DNA of 20,632 nt from Sphingobium sp. (GCA_030148625.1 JASBTC010000107.1:1-20632); one strand, 5' to 3'; numbered from the stretch's first letter, positions 13,984-20,632 are shown. Notes: a model not told the origin generated them from the sequence alone. Made by a program: numbers and translations.

Positions 13984-14865
13984 GTGACGACCAAGGCCAA
14001 GAAGGGTTCGAACCTGCCACCGCCGATCATCGTCAAGAAGATCATCGTGGCGGGTGGCGGCGGTCATCATGGCGGCGCCTGGAAAGTCGCCTATGCGGAC
14101 TTCGTCACCGCGATGATGGCGTTCTTCCTGCTGCTGTGGCTGCTCGGCGCCACCAACGAGAATCAGCGCAAGGGCATTGCCGACTATTTCTCGCCGACGC
14201 TCGTCAAGATGCGCGAGCAGAGCGCGGGCAGCAACGGCATGTTCGGCGGCGATTCGATCACCTCGGCGGACAATTATCCGCACCGCGCATCGCAGACCGG
14301 CACGCGCTCGCTCACCATTCCGCGCGATACCACCGGCGGGCCGCGCGAAGGCGCGACCGAGGATCGCAAGATCGCGCAGGGGCCGACCCCGGAGCAGAAG
14401 GCACTGCGCCTGAACGCATTGCGCCAGCGCGTCACCAAGCGCGTCGAGACCACCGGCGAACTCAAGCGGCTGGCGAGCCAGATCCGCTTCGTCCAGACGG
14501 CGGAGGGCATCCGCATCGACCTGGTCGACGATGCCGACTTCTCGATGTTCCGGCTGGGGACCACCGTATTGGTGCCCGAGGCGGTCGAGCTGCTGCGCAT
14601 CATCGGTGACGCGGTGAAGGGGGAGGCCGGCGCGCTGACCATCCGCGGCCATACCGATGCCTTGCCCTGGCGGCGGGGGCAGGTGGCGAGCAACTGGTCG
14701 CTGTCGTCGGGGCGTGCCGAGGCGACGCGCCAGGCGCTGATGGGCTTCGGCGTGGCCGAACCGCGCTTCCGGCGGATCGAGGGCGTCGCCGATCGCGAGC
14801 CGCTGATCGTGAAGGCGCCGACCGACCCCAGAAATCGTAGGATTTCCATCACCTTGGCCGACTGA
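13984..14865 (+). CDS. motB: MotB, flagellar stator peptidoglycan anchor
   Basis: MotB pairs with MotA in the stator. The 293-residue protein starts with GTG one base after the motA stop, with GGAGC/GAG sequence in front. A Gly/His-rich cytoplasmic tail leads to AWKVAYADFVTAMMAFF, with the essential proton-binding aspartate at D39, and one membrane segment (about 34-55). A linker (about 60-165) leads to an OmpA-like domain: IRGHTDALPW, then SNWSLSSGRAEATRQALMGFGV, RRIEGVADREPL and DPRNRRISITL. This full-length architecture contrasts with the short MotB-like protein at 3881-4306. Confidence 0.96.
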   Translation: MTTKAKKGSNLPPPIIVKKIIVAGGGGHHGGAWKVAYADFVTAMMAFFLLLWLLGATNENQRKGIADYFSPTLVKMREQSAGSNGMFGGDSITSADNYPHRASQTGTRSLTIPRDTTGGPREGATEDRKIAQGPTPEQKALRLNALRQRVTKRVETTGELKRLASQIRFVQTAEGIRIDLVDDADFSMFRLGTTVLVPEAVELLRIIGDAVKGEAGALTIRGHTDALPWRRGQVASNWSLSSGRAEATRQALMGFGVAEPRFRRIEGVADREPLIVKAPTDPRNRRISITLAD

Positions 14866-14893
14866 ATTCCGGCTTGCCTTTCCACTGCCAATG

Positions 14894-14998
14894 ACTCTAC
14901 ATGCGTAGAATCCCTGTATGTCCCAATATGGGAAAAGGGGATATGCAACCGGAATAGCCTGTGGGGGGCTTGTGGGTTGCTTTGGCCTGTGGGGGGCT
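14894..14998. repeat. small inverted repeats and a 14-bp direct repeat upstream of the LuxR-type regulator
   Basis: The 215-bp gap between motB and the regulator contains TCTACATGCGTAGA (14894-14907, five-base arms) and TCCCAATATGGGA (about 14921-14933, five-base arms). It also holds two identical copies of GCCTGTGGGGGGCT at 14957-14970 and 14985-14998, spaced 28 bp start to start. These could be operators for the downstream gene; no clear promoter was recognised. Confidence 0.4.
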
Positions 14999-15080
14999 AC
15001 TTGCTGGATGTTTCGCGGCGCCGTGATGGCGTTTCCTTCCTGATATCCGGTCTGATCGACCGTCGCGTGACGCCCGCCTG

Positions 15081-15761
15081 ATGGGCGCAGCGGGATTGAT
15101 CGGTGCCGCCATGGTCCAGTCGCTTGGGCTGGGCAGCGGCGTGCAGACCACGATCGTGACGCTCGATCGCGAATGGGCGACATCGCTGGCGCAGGAATTG
15201 CGCGACCACCATCTGCCGACCCTGACCCCGGCCAGCCCGGCGCGCTGGCGCGAGCATTTCGACACGGGCCGCGCCAATTGCGTGATCTTCGATCTCGATC
15301 ACGGCAGCGAAGGCGCGTTCGACGCGATCGCCCAGATCAAGACCCAGTCCGAACATACGATGGTGGTGGCGGCGGCTTCGTCGCCGTCGATCAAGGTCGT
15401 GGTGAATGCGATGCGCGCCGGCGCGATCGATTTCGTCAACAAGCGCCAGCCGATGCGCGAGGCGCGCGAACAGATCTTCCAGGCCGCGGCACAGGCACGT
15501 CAGCGCGAAACCGCTCAGGTCGAGGGCAATGCCCATCGCGAGCGGATCGATGCGCTCAGCGCACGCGAGCGCGAAGTGCTGCGCCTGCTCGCGGCCGGCC
15601 TCGCGACCAAGCAGATCGCGCACCGCATGGAGCTCAGCCCGCGCACCGTCGAGATGTTCCGCCGCCGCATCCGGCAACGGCTGGAAGCCAATTCGATTGC
15701 CGAAGCGGTGAGCATCTGGATGGGCCACCGCGACCAGCCGCATCTGCGCGCCGTCGCCTGA
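15081..15761 (+). CDS. LuxR/FixJ-type response regulator
   Basis: The 226-residue protein has a receiver-like N-terminal part (about 22-135) and a LuxR-type helix-turn-helix at about 156-212. The helix-turn-helix reads LSAREREVLRLLAAGLATKQIA followed by ELSPRTVEMFRRRIRQRLEA, as in FixJ-family regulators. In the receiver, D71 in VIFDLDHG lines up with the FixJ phosphorylation site and K121 in DFVNKRQP with the conserved lysine. The acidic pair is reduced to one D29, and the switch Thr position reads Ala (VVAAAS), so the domain is degenerate and may not be normally phosphorylated. ATG 15081 is the first in-frame start after a stop; Met11 is an alternative, and neither has a strong ribosome binding site. 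No kinase gene is adjacent. A flagellar or cell-cycle role is only suggested by position. Confidence 0.8.
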   Translation: MGAAGLIGAAMVQSLGLGSGVQTTIVTLDREWATSLAQELRDHHLPTLTPASPARWREHFDTGRANCVIFDLDHGSEGAFDAIAQIKTQSEHTMVVAAASSPSIKVVVNAMRAGAIDFVNKRQPMREAREQIFQAAAQARQRETAQVEGNAHRERIDALSAREREVLRLLAAGLATKQIAHRMELSPRTVEMFRRRIRQRLEANSIAEAVSIWMGHRDQPHLRAVA

Positions 15762-16077
15762 CGCGTCATCGGCTCAGACGCGGAGACGGCATCTTCGCAT
15801 AGGGCGCTTTACGGTGCCCTCACGGTGTCATCCCCGCGAAAGCCCACTGCTGTCCGGAATTTCATTGGAGGCGCGCGACGGCGAGAATTCTCCTCCCTAC
15901 GCGCAGCGTGGGGAGGGGGACCGCCAGCCAAAGGCTGGTGGTGGAGGGGAAATGGGATGTCTCCGCTTCGCGCTGCCTTCGAGCCGGATTCTCTTGTGAT
16001 TTCTGGCAGCTACGGCGCTGGATAAGCCATCGCATTTCCCCTCCACCACCACGGCTCACGCCGTGGAGTGACGGGTC

Positions 16078-16121
16078 GATCGTGCCCCCGGCACGATCTT
16101 GGATTGCCGGGGGCAATCCAA
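16078..16121. repeat. two perfect hairpins in tandem
   Basis: 16078-16098 has nine-base arms (GATCGTGCC / GGCACGATC) around CCC. 16099-16121 has ten-base arms (TTGGATTGCC / GGCAATCCAA) around GGG. They abut without a spacer and belong to the repeat cluster; neither is followed by a T-run. Confidence 0.65.
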
Positions 16122-16325
16122 CCCGACACTCCCCCTCCCCATCTTCGATAGGGAGGAGAGGTTGGGCTGCGACTGTAAACCATGTCTCTACAGCAGGATC
16201 GTCAGTGCATTCCTCCGAATTACTGGGTTCGCGCCGAGCAGCCCGCAGCAAATCCCGGACACCAGTGCGCGAAAGCGGGGATCTCGCTTCTTCCTGTTCT
16301 TTCTGATGCTTCACGGAAAAGCTGG

Positions 16326-16345
16326 ATCCCCGCTTTCGCGGGGAT
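16326..16345. repeat. REP-like hairpin ATCCCCGC/GCGGGGAT
   Basis: Eight-base perfect arms enclose the loop TTTC. The right end lies inside the 17-bp inverted repeat that closes the cluster. Confidence 0.7.
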
Positions 16346-16487
16346 GACAGGTTGGAAGCATCGCAATCAGACTTCTGCAAAGGCCTCGTTTCCGCCGGCA
16401 CGACGGTTGGGATATGAAGCCGGTCGCCGCAGACGAATGCCAGGAGGAATCGCGGTTCTTGTGTCCGCTTCGATTCCCCAAAAGGAA

Positions 16488-16517
16488 ACGCCCGGCGACC
16501 TGTCGGTCACCGGGCGT
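16488..16517. terminator. probable bidirectional intrinsic terminator
   Basis: The arms ACGCCCGG and CCGGGCGT, extended by GACC/GGTC after one mismatch, enclose TGTC. On the plus strand CTTTT follows, and on the minus strand TTTCCTTTT follows, so it can stop transcripts from both the regulator side and the fliC side. Confidence 0.75.
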
Positions 16518-16719
16518 CTTTTCGGCCGTCCTTCGGACGATGTGCCATTGCCGCTGGCTGGATGGGCAATGACGAAAGCAGCACCCCCACGACGCCGCAT
16601 GACCGGGAACGACCGTCCCCCCGAAGCCAGCGAAACCCGGCGCGAGGAGGGCCGGTCTCGAATGGCTGGGAATGCGGACTGGAAACCGCGACACTGAAGC
16701 GCGGCCCGATCCGCAAACC

Positions 16720-16748
16720 GGATCCGGCGCTTTATCGGCGCCGGATCC
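16720..16748 (-). terminator. fliC terminator hairpin
   Basis: Perfect 11-base arms (GGATCCGGCGC / GCGCCGGATCC) around a seven-base loop begin 13 bases after the fliC stop. The following bases on the minus strand are GGTTTGC, a poor T-run, so full termination may need the second hairpin at 16488-16517. Confidence 0.7.
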
Positions 16749-16761
16749 AGCGGTGCCCGGT

Positions 16762-17571
16762 TTAACGCAGGAGCGAGAGAACGCTCTGCTGGCTCTGGTT
16801 CGCCTGGGACAGCATCGCGGTCGACGCCTGGCTCAGGATCTGCGCCTTGGCCAGCGCAGCGGTCTCGGCCGAATAATCGGCGTCCTCGATGCGCGACTTC
16901 GCGTCGGACAGGTTGGTCGAGTTGGTCGTCAGGTTGTTGACCACCGATTCAAGGCGGCTCTGGCCGGCGCCGAGCGAAGCGCGCGCCGCGTTGACCGAGT
17001 CGAGCGCGGTGTCGACATTGCCGATGGCGGTGCCGGCATTGGTGTCGCTGGTGACGCTGAACGCCGTCGTGACGCCGGTCAGCGCCGAGATCGACAGGCC
17101 GACGGTATCGCTGCTTTCCGCACCGGTCTGGATCGTGACGGTGGTCGCGGCCGAGGTGCTGAACAGCGTGACGTCGTTGAACTTGGTGTTGCTGACGATG
17201 CTGCTGATCTGGTTGGTCAACTCGGTCACTTCGGTCTGCATGTTGGTCCGGTCGGTACCGCTATAGGTGCCCGACTTGGACTGGACGGCCAGTTCGCGGA
17301 CGCGCTGCAGCATGTTGGTGACTTCGTTGAGCGCGCCTTCGGCGGTCTGCGCCAGCGCGATGCCGTCATTGGCGTTGCGGATCGCCTGGTTCATGCCGCG
17401 GACCTGCGAGGTCATCGAGGTCGAGATGGCGAGGCCGGCGGCGTCGTCCTTCGCGCTGTTGATGCGCTTGCCGGTCGACAGGCGCTCCATGGCCGAGCCC
17501 AGCGCCTTGTTGGCGGAGTTCGAAGCGTTCGCTGCCCGCAGCGACGCCATGTTCGTATTGATCACTGTCAT
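16762..17571 (-). CDS. fliC: flagellin, filament subunit
   Basis: The flagellin forms the filament after export by the flagellar gate. The 269-residue protein has the conserved N-terminal D0/D1 domain, with [38 protein letters not shown] (about 29-48) and [21 protein letters not shown]. The C-terminal D0/D1 domain includes [38 protein letters not shown] and [14 protein letters not shown]. The middle region (about 135-190, Thr/Ser/Val-rich) is short, so there is little outer domain, as in many alphaproteobacterial flagellins. GGAG lies seven bases before the ATG. It is transcribed alone, from a sigma-28-type promoter at 17649-17675 to hairpins at 16720 and 16488. Only one flagellin gene is seen here; others may lie outside. 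Confidence 0.97.
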   Translation of the reverse strand: MTVINTNMASLRAANASNSANKALGSAMERLSTGKRINSAKDDAAGLAISTSMTSQVRGMNQAIRNANDGIALAQTAEGALNEVTNMLQRVRELAVQSKSGTYSGTDRTNMQTEVTELTNQISSIVSNTKFNDVTLFSTSAATTVTIQTGAESSDTVGLSISALTGVTTAFSVTSDTNAGTAIGNVDTALDSVNAARASLGAGQSRLESVVNNLTTNSTNLSDAKSRIEDADYSAETAALAKAQILSQASTAMLSQANQSQQSVLSLLR

Positions 17572-17601
17572 GTCTGGTCTCCAATTCTTGCCGACCCACG
17601 C

Positions 17602-17631
17602 CCCATCGGTGGGCCTGATGTCGCTTCAGGC
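17602..17631 (-). promoter_or_regulatory. small hairpins in the fliC mRNA leader
   Basis: In the ~70-base fliC leader, GCCTGA and TCAGGC (17631-17626 and 17618-17613) enclose seven bases, followed at once by CCCA-CCGA-TGGG (17613-17602, sharing one base). They may affect mRNA stability or be bound by a leader-binding regulator; no such regulator gene is in the window. Confidence 0.35.
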
Positions 17632-17648
17632 AACACGTGCCGTCAGCA

Positions 17649-17675
17649 AGAGCGGCGAATGCATCCGGGAGTTAA
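17649..17675 (-). promoter_or_regulatory. sigma-28-type promoter of fliC
   Basis: On the minus strand TTAA (17675-17672) is followed after 15 bases by GCCGCTCT (17656-17649). The bases in front, CCCC, match the flgM promoter. Spacing and -10 octamer agree with flgM and motA. Confidence 0.8.
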
Positions 17676-17697
17676 GGGGATGACCCGAAATTAACCA

Positions 17698-17718
17698 GTT
17701 ATTTCTTTGAAAAATAAC
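17698..17718. promoter_or_regulatory. AT-rich inverted repeat in the fliC/activator intergenic region
   Basis: GTTATTT and AAATAAC enclose seven bases in the most AT-rich part of the window, just upstream of the fliC promoter and about 115 bp from the activator gene. It could be a regulator or bending-protein site; function unknown. Confidence 0.35.
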
Positions 17719-17770
17719 GAGAATAATTAATCGCTACAGGGATTTTGCGGTACCCCCATTTGCGTCATCG

Positions 17771-17793
17771 TTAACCTTAACGGACCCATAACC
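17771..17793 (+). promoter_or_regulatory. candidate CtrA box before the sigma-54 activator gene
   Basis: TTAACC is followed by TTAA-CGGACCC-ATAACC (17777-17793), one base off the CtrA consensus TTAA-N7-TTAA. It lies about 40 bp before the ATG of the activator, where a box would overlap the -35 region. No sigma-54 or sigma-28 element is seen in front of this operon. Confidence 0.45.
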
Positions 17794-17831
17794 ATCGTAT
17801 TGAAGTTGCCGGGGTTGGGGGGCATCGAACG

Positions 17832-19124
17832 ATGACCAGACTAGATCATGACGATATCGTGTTGCGCGCCCATGGGCAGCTCGTCCATCGCGCATCGGCC
17901 ATCTTCGCGGCATCGGCGGGCGACCGTGGCGACGCCGGCTGCACGGTGATCGCATCGGACGCCGAGCAGCCCGCGGGCCATCGCGGCCGCATCGTCGCTC
18001 TCGAACGCAGCAACATGCCGTCGATCGAGCGCCTGACCGCAAACCGGCTGAAGCTCGCTTATGACGATGGCGGATCCGAAGCCTCGCTCGCGGCACTCAT
18101 CGCCTGCGTCACCAAGGCGGGCGACCCGATCGCCGCCGATCCCGAAAGCCTTGCGGTGCTCTCGCTTGCCGAGCGTCTTGCCGCCAGCGACATCCCCGTT
18201 CTCGTCAACGGCCCGACCGGCACCGGCAAGGAAGTGCTGGCGCGCTTCATCCATTCGCGCAGTGCGCGGGCCGACAAGCCCTTTATCGCGGTCAATTGCG
18301 CTGCGGTTCCCGAAGCGATGCTCGAGGCATTGCTGTTCGGCCATCAAAAGGGTGCCTTCACCGGCGCCCACGCTGCCGGCGAGGGCTTTTTCCGCGCGGC
18401 CGATGGCGGCACATTGCTGCTCGACGAGATCGCCGAGATGCCGCTTGCGCTTCAGGCGAAGCTGCTCCGCACGCTGCAGGAAGGCGAAGTCGTTCCCCTG
18501 GGCGCGACCAGGCCGATCAAGATCGACGTCCGCATCATCGCATGCGCCAACCGCGACCTGCCGCTCGAAGTCGAGGAAGGCCGGTTCCGCGCCGACCTTT
18601 TCTACCGGCTCAACGTCTTCCCGCTTTCGCTGCGCCCGCTGTGCGAGCGTCCCGAGGATATCGCGCCGCTCGCCTTCGCTCTGGCGCTGCGCCACGCGCC
18701 GGCCGGCGCGCCGCTGCCCTGGCTCGCCGCCGACGCGCTCAATGTGCTCAAGGCGCATAGTTGGCCGGGCAATATCCGCGAGCTCGAAAACGTCATGCGC
18801 CGGGCGCTGCTGCTGTCGAACGGCGATGGCGAGATCGCGTTGCGCCACATCCATTTCGATCGTCCGGCGCGGCTGGTGGCCGCGAACCCGGCCATCCCCC
18901 CGATGCAGCTGCCCAATGCGGTCCATGCGGTCGCGACGGACGGCGAGGCACTGAGCAAGGTCGTCCAGCTGTCCGAAGCGCGCGCCATCATGGCGACGCT
19001 GGAGGCTTGTGACGGCAGCCGCGTTCGCGCCGCGAAGCGCCTCGGCATCTCGGAGCGCACCTTGCGCTACCGCCTGGCGCGCTTCCGTGACGCCGGCCAG
19101 ATGATTGCGGGAGGCACGGCATGA
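17832..19124 (+). CDS. flbD: sigma-54-dependent flagellar transcription activator (FlbD-like)
   Basis: This NtrC-family protein of 430 residues would drive open-complex formation by sigma-54 RNA polymerase at the four -24/-12 promoters in the window. The AAA+ domain spans about 108-340. It has Walker A GPTGTGKE (127-134), the sigma-54-contact loop GAFTGA (174-179), Walker B TLLLDE (194-199), FRADLFYRLNVFPL and NIRELENVMRRALLLS. A Fis-type helix-turn-helix closes the protein (GSRVRAAKRLGISERTLRYRLARF). The first ~105 residues show no receiver domain, as no aspartate pocket can be seen, so control is probably by partner protein or abundance. Caulobacter FlbD is the nearest model by role; the symbol is assigned by architecture and context. 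It overlaps fliE by four bases. Confidence 0.85.
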   Translation: MTRLDHDDIVLRAHGQLVHRASAIFAASAGDRGDAGCTVIASDAEQPAGHRGRIVALERSNMPSIERLTANRLKLAYDDGGSEASLAALIACVTKAGDPIAADPESLAVLSLAERLAASDIPVLVNGPTGTGKEVLARFIHSRSARADKPFIAVNCAAVPEAMLEALLFGHQKGAFTGAHAAGEGFFRAADGGTLLLDEIAEMPLALQAKLLRTLQEGEVVPLGATRPIKIDVRIIACANRDLPLEVEEGRFRADLFYRLNVFPLSLRPLCERPEDIAPLAFALALRHAPAGAPLPWLAADALNVLKAHSWPGNIRELENVMRRALLLSNGDGEIALRHIHFDRPARLVAANPAIPPMQLPNAVHAVATDGEALSKVVQLSEARAIMATLEACDGSRVRAAKRLGISERTLRYRLARFRDAGQMIAGGTA

Positions 19125-19495
19125 CGTCCCCGATCGGCGGCACTGCCGGCCTTCAGCAGATCCTGTCGATGCGGCAGGAGATGATCGACAAGAGCCAGCT
19201 ACTCCAGAATCTGCGCGTCGGCGGTGCCCAGTCCGAACCGCAGGGCGTTGCCCCCGCACAGGGCAATGGCCCGGCCGGCGGCTTCACCGACGCGCTCAAG
19301 ACCGCGCTCGACGGCGTCAATGCCTCGCAGCAGCGCGCTTCCGATATCTCCGCCGCCTATGAGCGCGGCGAAGTCACCGACGTGTCCAAGGTCATGCTGG
19401 CCCGCCAGGAAGCGGGCATCGCCTTCGAAGCGACGCTGCAGGTCCGCAACAAATTGCTGTCTGCCTATCTCGATATCCTGCGCATGGGAGTCTGA
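19121..19495 (+). CDS. fliE: FliE, MS ring-rod junction protein
   Basis: FliE links the FliF ring to the FlgB end of the rod and is the first protein exported through the gate. The 124-residue product has a flexible N-terminus and the family block FTDALKTALDGVNASQQRASD (about 55-75). This is followed by YERGEVTDVSKVMLARQEAGIAFEATLQVRNKLLSAYLDILRMGV, which corresponds to the FliE C-terminal signature. It starts on the activator stop (ATGA) and is followed three bases later by fliF. The same operon therefore carries the regulator and the first structural proteins. Confidence 0.95.
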   Translation: MTSPIGGTAGLQQILSMRQEMIDKSQLLQNLRVGGAQSEPQGVAPAQGNGPAGGFTDALKTALDGVNASQQRASDISAAYERGEVTDVSKVMLARQEAGIAFEATLQVRNKLLSAYLDILRMGV

Positions 19496-19498
19496 TAG

Positions 19499-20632
19499 AT
19501 GAGCGATCTCGTTCCCACGGCGCCCGTGCCGCTCGGCAATCCCCGCCCCGGCGGGGAACAGCGCCTGCCCTTTCTCCAGCAGGTCAGCGGTTTTGCCGCC
19601 CAGCCTGCGGTCAAACGCACTTTGCCCTACGCCGCAGCCGTCGGCGTGCTGGGCTCGGCGGCGCTTGCCTGGATGATCCTGAGCCCCGCGCCGCAGCGCG
19701 TGCTCTATTCCGAACTCGGCGATTCCGAGAAAGCCTCGGTGACGCAGGCGCTCGACAAGGCTTCGATCCCCTACAAGCTCGATCCCAATTCGGGCGCGGT
19801 GACCGTGGGGGAGGGCGATATCTATCGCGCACGCATGATGGTCGCGTCCGACGGCGCGGTCGCGGCGCCGAGCAGCGGCACCGATCTCATCGACTCCATG
19901 CCGATCGGCGCCAGCCGCAGCGTCGAGGCCGAACGCCTCCGCGCCGCACGCGAGCGTGAGCTGCAATTGACGATCATGGAGATCGACGGCGTGGAATCGG
20001 TCCGCGTCCATCTGGCGCAGGCCGAGAAATCGGTGTTCGTGCGCGACAATTCGCCGCCCCGCGCCTCGGTGATGCTCAAGCTTGCGCGCGGGCGCCAGCT
20101 GTCCGACGGTCAGGTGAGTGCGATCGTCAATCTCGTCACCGGATCGGTGCCGGGCCTGTCGAACGACGAGGTCAAGGTCATCGACCAGCATGGCCGGCTG
20201 GTCTCGGACCGGAATGCCGGCAGCGCCAATATCGACCGGCTGAACATGCAGGCGCGGATGGAAGAGAAGCTGCGCAGCCAGGTCTCCCAGCTGCTGGCGC
20301 CGATGTTCGGCGACGGCAATTTCTCCACCGAGATCCAGGTCGATCTCGACATGAATGCGGTCACCTCGGCGCGCGAGAGCTGGAACAAGGAAGGCGCCGT
20401 CCGCTCCGAAACCACGCAATCCTCGCCCGTGGTCGAAAACACCATCGGTTATGGTGTGCCCGGCGCGCTGTCCAACACGCCGCCGCCGCCGACCCAGCTC
20501 GTGCCCGGTGCGCCGCAGGGCACGCCGGTCAAGCCGCCCGCGCCGGCGCCGACGGCGGCAGCCGCCGCGACCCCGGCGCCCGGTACGCCCGGCGCAGCCG
20601 CCGCGGGCCAGGCGCCCGCCGCGCCCGCGCCC
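19499..20632 (+). CDS. fliF: FliF, MS-ring protein (partial, runs off the right edge)
   Basis: FliF forms the inner-membrane MS ring, the base on which rod, export gate and C ring are built. The first 378 residues are present. One membrane segment lies at about 44-62. The YscJ/FliF ring-building domains follow, with VLYSELGDSEKASVTQALDK, then RAARERELQLTIMEIDGVESVRVHLA (about 142-167) and PRASVMLKLARGRQLSDGQV. A third domain ends in the FliF hallmark VENTIGYGVPGALSN (about 312-326). After it the sequence becomes a Pro/Ala/Gly-rich stretch of at least 45 residues that reaches the window edge, richer than usual for this loop. The ATG at 19499 follows GGGAG by eight bases, inside the fliE 3' end. 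Confidence 0.96.
   Translation, partial: MSDLVPTAPVPLGNPRPGGEQRLPFLQQVSGFAAQPAVKRTLPYAAAVGVLGSAALAWMILSPAPQRVLYSELGDSEKASVTQALDKASIPYKLDPNSGAVTVGEGDIYRARMMVASDGAVAAPSSGTDLIDSMPIGASRSVEAERLRAARERELQLTIMEIDGVESVRVHLAQAEKSVFVRDNSPPRASVMLKLARGRQLSDGQVSAIVNLVTGSVPGLSNDEVKVIDQHGRLVSDRNAGSANIDRLNMQARMEEKLRSQVSQLLAPMFGDGNFSTEIQVDLDMNAVTSARESWNKEGAVRSETTQSSPVVENTIGYGVPGALSNTPPPPTQLVPGAPQGTPVKPPAPAPTAAAAATPAPGTPGAAAAGQAPAAPAP

Larger units (their letters stand above)
15827..16348. repeat. cluster of REP/BIME-like elements bounded by 17-bp inverted repeats
   Basis: GTCATCCCCGCGAAAGC at 15827-15843 reappears as its exact reverse complement at 16332-16348. Within the cluster, a 15-bp arm at 16269-16283 pairs with 16325-16339. 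The sequence at 15936-15954 (TGGTGGTGGAGGGGAAATG) reappears inverted at 16033-16051. The sequence types are familiar intergenic palindromes of sphingomonads and other proteobacteria (from memory, not searched). Confidence 0.75.
15762..16761. other. 1-kb gene-free stretch with dense inverted repeats between two converging units
   Basis: No open frame here has a plausible start signal or family resemblance. The left half (15827-16348) is a mosaic of short palindromic repeats, listed separately. 16349-16480 shows nothing recognisable. 16488-16517 and 16720-16748 are terminator-like hairpins, and 16546-16571 holds a CATTGCC/GGCAATG inverted pair. The regulator gene and fliC converge on this stretch. 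Confidence 0.75.

Noticed and set aside
14983..14998. GG-N10-GC pattern upstream of the LuxR-type gene as a sigma-54 promoter
   Set aside because: The -12 block reads GGGC, not TTGC, and the pattern arises from the G-run in the 14-bp direct repeat.
15801..15820. Hairpin AGGGCGC/GTGCCCT after the LuxR-type gene as its terminator
   Set aside because: The stem has only seven pairs with one G-T wobble and no T-run follows, so it is not listed as a terminator.
15827..16348. CRISPR array
   Set aside because: The repeats are inverted and irregularly spaced, with no direct repeat-spacer periodicity and no cas genes.
16182..16697. 171-codon open frame in the repeat-rich gap
   Set aside because: It runs through hairpins and a terminator, has no ribosome binding site or recognisable domain, and overlaps other equally poor frames.
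19094..19108. Sigma-54-like CGGCCAGATGATTGC just before fliE
   Set aside because: The -24 block lacks TGGCAC, and the transcript would start at about the fliE ATG; it also lies within the activator coding sequence.
17841..19259. 472-codon minus-strand frame opposite the sigma-54 activator
   Set aside because: Antisense shadow; the plus-strand protein has all AAA+ motifs.
19199..20419. 406-codon minus-strand frame opposite fliE-fliF
   Set aside because: Antisense shadow of two clearly identified genes.

Overview
This window is one continuous block of flagellar genes from a GC-rich alphaproteobacterium, most likely a member of the Sphingomonadales. The evidence for that placement is the strong G/C bias at third codon positions, the flagellar gene order and protein sequences, a CtrA-like box, and intergenic palindromic repeats (a GTCATCCCCGCGAAAGC type and a CTCCCC/GGTGGTGG type). 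The species cannot be named from sequence alone. No tRNA, rRNA, CRISPR array, transposase or phage gene was seen.

Layout. (1) Minus strand, 1-4980, read right to left: a MotA-like and a short MotB-like protein, flgA, flgM, flgN, a lytic transglycosylase, and flhA, which runs off the left edge. (2) Plus strand, 5273-12999: a compact rod-hook-ring operon flgB-C-D-E-F-G-H-I-J-K-L with small gaps or overlaps. (3) Plus strand, 13119-15761: the canonical stator genes motA-motB, then a LuxR/FixJ-type regulator. (4) 15762-16761: about 1 kb without genes, filled with inverted repeats and hairpins and ending in the flagellin terminator. (5) Minus strand, 16762-17571: flagellin fliC. (6) Plus strand, 17832 to the right edge: a sigma-54 activator of FlbD type, fliE, and fliF (cut by the edge).

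The promoters suggest a three-tier cascade. A CtrA-like box (TTAA-N7-ATAA) lies in front of the activator-fliE-fliF operon, and no sigma-54 site is seen there. Four close matches to the sigma-54 -24/-12 element (YTGGCAC-N5-TTGC) precede flgB, the MotA-like pair, flgA and the transglycosylase-flhA pair. Three late transcription units (flgM, motAB, fliC) share a sigma-28-type element, TTAA-N15-GCCGYTCT, with identical spacing. A 14-bp palindrome, GGCAA-N4-TTGCC, occurs once between the divergent flgB and MotA-like promoters and twice inside the 5' part of flgN. It is a good candidate for the operator of the sigma-54 activator.

The most unusual content is the second MotA/MotB-like pair (3881-4980). 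The A partner lacks the first transmembrane segment of MotA and the B partner lacks a recognisable peptidoglycan-binding domain. The pair has its own sigma-54 promoter opposite flgB, so it should be made with the rod and hook and not with the late sigma-28-controlled motAB stator. Other oddities are a FlgD reduced to its N-terminal domain, a short FlgE, a FlgH without a lipobox cysteine, and a FlgJ split between two operons.
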